A stretch of DNA of 64,000 nt from Cristatella mucedo (taxonomy: Eukaryota > Bryozoa > Phylactolaemata > Cristatellidae), in contig WPIO01000029.1 of assembly GCA_009760855.2 (NCBI GenBank), forward strand, positions 1,246,001-1,310,000, in the 5' to 3' direction. Below are positions 59,260-64,000 of this stretch, piece after piece. Numbering within the stretch: the stretch's first letter is position 1; each line of letters opens with the position of its first letter. Made by a program: the position numbers and the translations under genes. The notes under the pieces are model-generated. The model did not search any database. It was not told where the DNA came from and saw nothing but the letters and a program-made list of their open reading frames with translations.

Positions 59260-59451
59260 ATCGCTACAGGAAGACGAGCTTGCATCGGAGAGACTCTTGC
59301 AAAGACGGAGGCGTTTATATTTTTAACTATGCTGTTGCAACGCTATCAGTTCGCGTTGCCGGCGGGCTCCACAAAGCCTTCGTCAGAAGGTGTATTTGGA
59401 ATTACTGTGTCTCCTGCTCCGTACAGCGTATGCGTTGTTCCCTTAAAATGA
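43877..59451 (+). CDS. P450-2: cytochrome P450, clan 2 (CYP2-like), 8 exons, 496 aa
   Basis: Tandem paralogue of P450-1, also a membrane-bound heme monooxygenase; substrate unknown. CDS join: 43877-44237, 44442-44670, 47713-47839, 51619-51769, 52035-52171, 55283-55379, 56326-56532, 59270-59451; every intron is GT-AG and the frame is open to TGA at 59449. Anchor about residues 14-30, PPGP 38-41, AGSETT 303-308, EVMR 360-363, PERW 415-418, heme signature F434-G443 with Cys441. The C-helix position is H130-x3-R134 instead of WxxxR. Exon 1 is 9 bases longer than in P450-1; all others are identical in length. The exon 8 frame is easily missed because TC repeats precede it. A LINE-A ends 48 bp upstream of the start. 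Likely functional; regulation may differ from P450-1 because the upstream DNA is unrelated. Confidence 0.95.
44442..44670 (+). CDS. P450-2 exon 2
   Basis: 229 bases after acceptor TTAATATATAG, which has a poor pyrimidine tract. Codes [14 protein letters not shown] (C-helix, His130) to SICFGNR. Donor GTAAGT; phase 2. Intron 1 is only 204 bp here against 1,242 bp in P450-1. Confidence 0.93.
46075..46245 (-). mobile_element. SINE1 copy (tRNA-derived, LINE-A-like tail)
   Basis: In P450-2 intron 2. On the minus strand: A-box-like TGGTCCAATGGTTAAGGTGC, B-box-like GTGGACTCGAGCCCC, then AAGCACCTGAATAGAGATTA and an end CGCTATACAAATGAATTAAA. The tail resembles the LINE-A 3' end. Partner copy at 58165-58312. 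Confidence 0.8.
46335..46470 (-). mobile_element. LINE-A 3' fragment
   Basis: Begins with (TAA)n and carries the reverse of the conserved 3' block (GTGCCCTCAGACAACTCAAT and CTAGGCGTTTACACTTGCTG). Only about 135 bp of 3' UTR. P450-2 intron 2. Confidence 0.8.
46680..46805 (-). mobile_element. Possible SINE2 copy, strongly diverged
   Basis: GCGATCGCAACCACTTGCAG and GCGACCTAGGTCATGAAAAA recall the SINE2 body and the DNA after the B box. The tRNA-like boxes are no longer readable. Confidence 0.35.
47713..47839 (+). CDS. P450-2 exon 3
   Basis: 127 bases after acceptor TTATACAATAG. Codes [14 protein letters not shown] to [11 protein letters not shown]. Donor GTAAGT; phase 0. Confidence 0.92.
49436..49915 (-). 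pseudogene. Broken copy of a repeat-associated uncharacterised protein
   Basis: In P450-2 intron 3, opposite strand. Reading from 49915 down: [20 protein letters not shown] and [16 protein letters not shown], one in-frame TAG at 49766-49768, then [47 protein letters not shown] and a final [10 protein letters not shown]. The order and spacing match, as I remember it, a protein present in many copies in cnidarian and arthropod genomes (pattern: FC..D..GL..A, L..NGN..PS.P.A.SV.M.ETY..M..LL, FLC.WDSRA, PP.HIKLG). Its function is not established; it is presumed to be transposon-borne. The N-terminal and C-terminal parts are missing. Confidence 0.5.
50147..50296. repeat. (TC)n microsatellite
   Basis: TC repeats with interruptions at both ends, in P450-2 intron 3. 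The open frame across it is an artefact. Confidence 0.92.
50850..51113 (+). mobile_element. LINE-A 3' fragment, diverged
   Basis: CAGCATTTAGTGGGCTCTTT, TGACCCTGTGCATGTCACAT, TCTCTGAGG and a decayed (ATT)n tail keep the LINE-A 3' UTR order. P450-2 intron 3. Confidence 0.7.
51116..51200 (-). mobile_element. LINE RT fragment ([13 protein letters not shown])
   Basis: The minus strand reads [20 protein letters not shown], the conserved RT block A of CR1/L2-type LINEs. It abuts the LINE-A fragment on its left in opposite orientation, either an inverted 5' end (twin priming) or a separate insertion. Confidence 0.65.
51619..51769 (+). CDS. P450-2 exon 4
   Basis: 151 bases after acceptor ATTGCTTAG. 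Codes [19 protein letters not shown], then [23 protein letters not shown]. Donor GTAAGT; phase 1. The boundary was set by residue-for-residue alignment with P450-1 exon 4. Confidence 0.9.
52035..52171 (+). CDS. P450-2 exon 5
   Basis: 137 bases after acceptor TTTTTTCAG. I-helix motif AGSETT (303-308), then [22 protein letters not shown]. Donor GTGAGA; phase 0. Confidence 0.93.
53561..53999. repeat. 440-bp foldback with AT-rich centre
   Basis: Left arm 53561-53632 and right arm 53930-53999 are inverted copies of about 70 bp: GAACTGGTGTGAGCCTAAAT on the left faces ATTTAGGCTCACACCAGTTC on the right. The 300-bp centre is TA, TAAA and TTTA repeats whose left half (AAAT-rich) complements its right half (ATTT-rich). 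The whole can form one long hairpin. Resembles a MITE or a palindromic AT-rich repeat; no coding capacity. P450-2 intron 5. Confidence 0.88.
54007..54815 (+). mobile_element. LINE-B copy in P450-2 intron 5
   Basis: Starts at CGTGCTCGTAATCTAGGTGTCG, right beside the foldback. Frames code [40 protein letters not shown] and [20 protein letters not shown], a typical CR1/L2 ORF2 C-terminus, open from 54194 to 54766. The 3' end GGAGTTACTGACGGAGATAC is the best view of the family terminus. Confidence 0.9.
55283..55379 (+). CDS. P450-2 exon 6
   Basis: 97 bases after acceptor TTCGTTATAG. Codes [20 protein letters not shown] and K-helix EVMR. Donor GTAAGT; phase 1. Confidence 0.92.
55476..55552 (-). 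mobile_element. LINE-A/SINE1 tail fragment
   Basis: TTTGTGTAGCGCCCTAGAGA and CTTTCTAGGTGTTTTACATT match the shared 3' block of LINE-A and SINE1 in reverse. Too short to say which family. P450-2 intron 6. Confidence 0.6.
56326..56532 (+). CDS. P450-2 exon 7
   Basis: 207 bases after acceptor CTCTTTTGAAG. Codes [34 protein letters not shown] and PFSI. Donor GTAAGA; phase 1. Confidence 0.93.
56800..57270 (-). mobile_element. Internally deleted LINE-A in P450-2 intron 7
   Basis: Left part (56800-57045): (TAA)n-like tail and LINE-A 3' UTR in reverse. Right part (57045-57265), minus strand: DDP-like linker [20 protein letters not shown], which in the long copy at 62.3 kb lies before the RT domain. 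The RT domain is absent; the linker joins the 3' end directly. Confidence 0.82.
57688..57945 (+). mobile_element. LINE-B 3' fragment with internal deletion
   Basis: ATTCTTACTCTGACCCACTG, as in 54340-54365, jumps to TCATCCTTTTCAGG, as in 54585-54600, losing about 230 bp, then continues to the family 3' end GGAGTTACAGACAGAG. P450-2 intron 7. Confidence 0.75.
58104..58178. repeat. (TA)n microsatellite, two blocks
   Basis: 58104-58144 and 58151-58178, separated by GTGCCG. It borders the SINE1 tail and may have grown from it. Confidence 0.92.
58165..58312 (-). mobile_element. SINE1 copy (tRNA-derived, LINE-A-like tail)
   Basis: Minus strand: A-box-like TGGTCTAGCGGTTAAGGTGC, B-box-like GTGGGCTCGAGCCCC, AAGCGCCTGAATAGAGATTA, then TCTCTTGGGGCGTTATATAA. 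The 16 bases AGAGATTAAGTTCTCT are identical to the LINE-A 3' block at 17400-17425. Inserted in a LINE-B fragment. Confidence 0.82.
59191..59258 (+). repeat. (TC)n microsatellite serving as pyrimidine tract
   Basis: CTGT units then about 29 TC units, ending 11 bp before the exon 8 acceptor of P450-2. It takes the place of the normal polypyrimidine tract. Confidence 0.92.
59270..59451 (+). CDS. P450-2 exon 8 (heme-Cys exon)
   Basis: 182 bases after acceptor ATCGCTACAG, which a long TC microsatellite precedes. Codes [15 protein letters not shown] with heme Cys441 and ends [13 protein letters not shown]. Same length and phase as P450-1 exon 8. Confidence 0.94.
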
Positions 59452-59545
59452 TGTCTGTATCTCAACCTCAGTTTGTTATTCTAATGTCCCTAAATTTTGA
59501 ACAAATGTCGGCAATAACTGGAAGCGTGTACTGGTATGTTTTTAA

Positions 59546-59551
59546 ATTAAA
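59546..59551 (+). terminator. Possible polyA signal of P450-2 (ATTAAA)
   Basis: ATTAAA, the commonest variant signal, 95 bp after the stop codon. No AATAAA was seen nearer. Tentative. Confidence 0.3.
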
Positions 59552-60639
59552 TCTGCCCAAAGTTGCAAAGAATCAAGGAAATATTCTTAGATAAGCAGTC
59601 ATTGAAGTCACACTAACTTTAGTGACTTGGGGCTTGGACTTTCACCAAAGACCACGGTGCCATAACTGGTCCTATTTCTTGTCGACACACGGAAGATACT
59701 GGTGGAACTATTGCTTTGTAGCTCAGCCAGGCGTTATTATTTGCTGCAATGATGCACAGGCAGGTGTAACACGGCTACAGCAATGCACGCCAGCTATCAC
59801 GTACAAATGTATCATAATAGTAATTTCATACCCTGACGAAGCCTCAAGTGCAAAGGACTAAACCAGAGCTTTTACTATGCGTTGTTGCATACGTCTTATT
59901 AGTTTTAGCATTACTCAACCTACACTAACGGCTGTCATTAGATTGTAGTTCCAACATCAAAGCTGCTAATCTTTACTTGAAACTCAAACTTATTTGCACC
60001 TACAGCAGCAGCTTCTAATAAACGCTCAGCATAATACGGTAGATGTTCACAAGCTGTGACAATAATCTCAGGAGGAACTGAGTTTAACTATGGTTAAGGT
60101 ACTCTCTCAATTTCAGCACAGCTCAGACACCAAATTTGCTAAATTTTTATAGATCACTGCTCATTAAGGGTAGCTCTTAAGGAGAAAGCCCTTCCAGGCT
60201 GAGTTACGAGGGAGGGATGCTACCCTTGATCCATGGCTGCTTTCCGTCTAGACTTTCGGTCTAATGCATCATGCAGGCCGAAGTTGTCGCCAAGCACCTC
60301 AATTATATTTGCACCACCGTGCGGTAGTCATGAATCAAAGTCAAATGCGATTATTTATAATACCGTGCAGAGACTAATATCGACTGCCCTGCTCTTGGCC
60401 AGTGCGAAACTTTTCCAATCATGTAGCAGCGACGAACCGAATAGCCGCCATCGGTCAAGCAGACGACATTAGCAGAGACCTCCGGAACCAAGTACAAAGA
60501 GAATCAGTCACACTCTTTGAGGTCGCTTCATTCTCTAGGTCAGGCCTAACTACCTAAAATAAAATACGTTCCGCTGAGGCTTCGCGTAGTTTTATCAGCT
60601 CGGCTCTCACACATTGAGTTTAGCCAAACTTCTACCCAG
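59552..60639. other. Intergenic, no gene seen
   Basis: No further P450 exon or other coding signal after P450-2. Confidence 0.55.
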
Positions 60640-60900
60640 CCTTAAATTCGTCGAATCGATAATCGTGCATTCAGTCTGCATGCTCCAAAGCATAGAACTC
60701 ACTATACAATGACATCAGAACATAAAGTGGCTTGAAAAAATTTCAAATGAAGTTCTAAAGCCTCCTGTTCCTCCCAGCATTTATTCACATGACTCATTCT
60801 TTTTCTACTCATGCGTGCTGATATGGTTAACATTATCACTAACCAATTCTGACGCTTTCATCATAGCATACAGTAAGTAAAGTGCTTAGAGTCAAATGTA
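60640..60900 (+). mobile_element. LINE-A 3' fragment, strongly diverged
   Basis: CGTGCATTCAGTCTGCATGC then CCAAAGCATAGAACTCACT, ATGACATCAGAACAT and ATGCGTGCTGATATGG keep LINE-A order with many changes. A very old copy. Confidence 0.6.
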
Positions 60901-61792
60901 GTTCCTATGGTTTTTGGAATCAGAGTAACTCTAATTATTATGAAAAACTTGTCTTTAAGCTGCTTCTTATAGCAACGGTAGCCGATCAGCTGAACGAGCA
61001 CATACACTTTATGGCCATTGCAGCCAGTAGTCTTAAATGCATCTTCTGCTCATCTCAGCTATGACGCCTTGCTTGAAAGGTCTGTAAGCCAATGTTTCTG
61101 CTGTGTTGACTTATTTTATTCTTCGAGTTAGATTGACTTAAAAGACATTAAGAAGAAGGTACCGGAAAATTTTCGGATCAGCTATTATTTTGAAAATCTC
61201 ATAATACTGCAATTTTTCGCAAACTGTAATTAACTGCTTTTACACGCGAGCACTCAATTGTCAGAGTCTTTTGCGAGTAGGAAAGATGGCAACTTGCCAC
61301 CAGAGGTACGAGCAAATTTACAATCGAGCCTAATCGCACAAACTGTGGTTTGTAAACCAAAGACTCTGCGAAAGTAATAGATTCAAACTGCAGTTTTGCA
61401 ACGCCTGTTGTTGAAATATGCGCCGTTAAACTGCAAATAAAAGTCGATTTCATCAGCCTATCAGACATTTTTTTCTTTTTCAGCGCATTCTCACACCACC
61501 TCCTTGCTTTTGGACACACGTGCAACCACTTTTTCAACCAGTACCATTGGAAACTGAAGGCCCGTATTGCGGGTATCATTAAGATGGACGACAAACAGAA
61601 TAAATAAGCTCTGTCGTTTCACGATATAGTTACCACCAATGCTCAGCTACTAGTTACTTGATGTACTTCAGTAGCCTGCAGGAAGCTTAAGAGTGTCAGA
61701 AATGCTGAGAGGGAGAGTGTCAGACAGAAACAAAGATGGAGAAAGAGAGAGGGGGAAGAGAGAGAGAGAGAGAGAGAGAGGGAGACAGAGAC

Positions 61793-61875
<83 letters not shown>

Positions 61876-62269
61876 CAGAGACAGACAGAGACAGAGAGAC
61901 AGAGAGATTTATAGAGAGATCTAGGACTATGGGGACCGAGGTAGAGAAAACTTGCCATAAGTTATCATTCTCATTAAGGAGATCTAGCCGAAATTGGTAT
62001 CATTTCGTAGTGGTTTTAACTCAGATGCCTAAATCAACCGGTGCCTTAGATCTGGCCAGGTGATATGCCCAGATCTAGGCACGTTGTACCCGGGCAGAGT
62101 ACCCGTTAGTTAAAACGGATTTTAGCGAGGAGATAATCTGAGCTTGAGACCTACTCTTCTTAGAATTGAGCTTTTATCAAACGAAGTTGACTGGGGGTTG
62201 ACTAGCTAATTTGCTACAATAATCAACTTACGAGGCTGGCAGGCTGGCTAAAGAATGGCCCGCCTCGTC
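60901..62269. other. Intergenic, no gene seen apart from a microsatellite
   Basis: The minus frame at 61199-61594 (131 aa) has no recognisable motif. The (AG)n tract at 61735-61919 gives spurious Arg-Glu and Leu-Ser frames. Confidence 0.5.
61735..61919. repeat. (AG)n/(AGAC)n microsatellite
   Basis: Long AG run flanked by GACAGA units. Confidence 0.95.
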
Positions 62270-63825
62270 CTCCACCTCCTCTAAAATCACCTCTGAATCG
62301 TGAAAAATCAAAACACATTGATGCTGACTGTGCGAGAATATCTGCCTCGCCTCTGCTGCTCAGTCCTCCATCCGAACTGTCATCATTGGTAGATAACTAC
62401 AACACGACACTAGCTGACAGGCTCGACGAGTTTGCACCTCTGACTAAGCGAACTGTGTGCCCTCGCCCAGACGGCCTGCGGTTAACCACAGACATTAAAC
62501 TAGCTAGGTCTACTAAGCCAAAGCTTGAAAAAGCATACAACAAGCCACGACTGACTGTCCATCGACAGGCATACGAGGACTACTGTAGGTCGTACCAATC
62601 GATCCTAGCAAAGGCCGAGTCTAGCTTCTATAAAAACATGGTTAAACCACAGATGCACAATCAAAATTGCTGATTTCAAAGATCAACCACCACCTCAACC
62701 ACTCCCAGATTAGTGCCTTACATGATGATCCTTGTGATGGTCTAGCCGATCGCTTCTCTCGAATCTTTGTCCAGAAGATAGATAAAATCAGGGAGTCCAT
62801 CCCTGCGATGATAGCATTGCCCTGGAATGCTGTCGCCCGAATCCTGGCTGCATTTCAACGGCTACAAGTTCCAGTCTAGCTTTAGAGCTAATAACTCCAC
62901 AGAATTAGCATTGCTTAGCGTGTACAATGACCTACTTAGGAAGGCAGACATGGGTTGAGTATCTGCTTGTTTTGCTCAAATCTTTCGGCAGCTTTTGATA
63001 CTATCGATCGATACGATCGATCACCAAGCTCTTAATGAGCGCCTCTCATCTTGCCTGGGCATCACTGGCACTGGTCTGCAAAGGTTCAGGTCCTATCTCA
63101 GTTGGAGACTGTAGAGTATTTATGTAAACGAACAAGGATCATCCGAGGTACCTCTGAAATACGAGGTACCTCGGGGCTCCGTCATATGCAATCAGACGCT
63201 TACAGCTGCTGTAAAACTCTGCAGCTAGGATTGTCTGTCGTGAGCATCACAGTTGCCATATTACACCACTTCTCGCCGACCTGCACTGGCTACCAGTCAA
63301 GCAACGGATCGACTTCAGGGTTTTTTCTTTCACATTTAGGTCCCTTCATTCTTCGGCTGCAGCCTACTTATCAGATCTACTCCCCCTCCAGGCCAAGCAT
63401 TGCACCACCCACTTTTTGGAATCTAACTGTTCATCTATATCTCGGACAGACCTTAAATCCTTTGGAGACCATGCATTTAGTTTGTGTGCTCCCAAAGCCT
63501 GGAACTCACTTCCAACTTGCATCACGACAACCCCTGACTTGACCACATTAAAAAACAACATTAAAAAGCACCTATTTAGCACAGCATTTAGTGGGTCCTT
63601 GTGATTCGCATTTTACGTGCACACGCGTGCTGACACTTTGCTTGCTGCCGCTAACCACACTTGCATGCTGACCCTGTGCATGTCACCCCTAACCATGTTA
63701 CTCATGTCGTTTATCAAGCATGATACCACTCACCATTCGACCGTGTTTCAATTGCAGAAAATGTAAAGCGCATAGAACGAGATTGAGTTCTCTGAGGGCA
63801 CTCTATCAAGTGCATTATTAAAGAA
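62270..63825 (+). mobile_element. Longest LINE-A copy; RT palm deleted
   Basis: Linker LVDNYNTTLADRLDEFAPLT and LTVHRQAYEDYCRSY (typical between endonuclease and RT), then [39 protein letters not shown], a broken AAFDTIDHQ block (about 62985-63030) and LGITGTGLQRFRSYLS. Then EVPRGSV (about 63160-63183) joins NQTLTAAVKLCS, the thumb, so the YADD active site is missing. ORF tail, 3' UTR and ATTATT end follow. Stops and frameshifts throughout. Confidence 0.87.
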
Positions 63826-64000
63826 TGACATCAGATCATGATTTCAAGCGAATTAACAAAAGATAAGATATTGTAAGTACATTTTTGTAGCAGACTATAC
63901 TTAAATTGCAACCTCGCGATTTCAAGGCGCTTCACCAATGCACATTCAGATAATGGACTACAATGGCTTGGCCCGAAGCCATAGGATCTGTTACCCACCA
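63826..64000. other. Window end, no gene seen
   Basis: 175 bp without a supported feature; AAGGCGCTTCACC near 63925 weakly recalls SINE1. Confidence 0.4.

Noticed and set aside
58962..59594. 210-aa plus-strand frame over the end of P450-2
   Set aside because: Wrong frame for exon 8; open only because of the TC repeat. The spliced P450 frame carries the heme signature.
61668..61958. Arg-Glu/Asp-rich and Leu-Ser-rich proteins
   Set aside because: Translations of the AG microsatellite.
63915..64000. SINE1 copy at the window end
   Set aside because: Only AAGGCGCTTCACC matches; no boxes or tail.

Overview
This window is eukaryotic, most likely from an invertebrate metazoan: it is moderately AT-rich, its coding sequence is split by GT-AG introns of 0.15 to 3.9 kb, and LINE and SINE debris is everywhere. 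I cannot name the phylum from sequence alone. No prokaryotic genes, rRNA, genuine tRNA genes or CRISPR arrays are seen.

The real gene content is two complete plus-strand cytochrome P450 genes in tandem. P450-1 has eight exons between 13717 and 28691 (493 aa). P450-2 has eight exons between 43877 and 59451 (496 aa). I assembled both by hand from splice sites and motif continuity. Exons 2 to 8 are the same length in both genes (229, 127, 151, 137, 97, 207 and 182 bases) and all seven introns have the same phase, so they are tandem duplicates. Both keep the N-terminal membrane anchor, PPGP hinge, I-helix AG(T/S)ETT, K-helix ExxR, PERW and the full heme-Cys signature. They look functional and belong to the animal CYP clan 2 (CYP2/CYP1/CYP17-like, microsomal). 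In both, the C-helix Trp of the usual WxxxR motif is His.

Layout: 1-13.6 kb is intergenic, with a 3' LINE copy, a 1.2 kb minus-strand LINE-B copy and an unexplained GC-rich block (about 9.9-11.1 kb). P450-1 fills 13.7-28.7 kb, with a 31-bp minisatellite just after exon 1 and LINE/SINE insertions in its introns. The 28.7-43.8 kb intergenic part holds a remnant of an endonuclease-bearing R2/NeSL-type LINE, a peculiar G-rich/CpG-rich composite at 34.9-35.7 kb, a dispersed repeat (family D), and a LINE-A inserted inside a LINE-B. A LINE-A copy ends about 50 bp before the P450-2 start codon. P450-2 fills 43.9-59.5 kb; its introns hold a 440-bp foldback, several LINE/SINE pieces and a broken copy of a repeat-associated protein. 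The final 4.5 kb holds an internally deleted LINE-A and microsatellites.

Repeat families are named here for convenience. LINE-A is CR1/L2-like with an (ATT)n tail. LINE-B is CR1/L2-like with a YADD reverse transcriptase. SINE1 is tRNA-derived, with a tail shared with LINE-A. SINE2 is tRNA-derived and distinct. Family D is unclassified.
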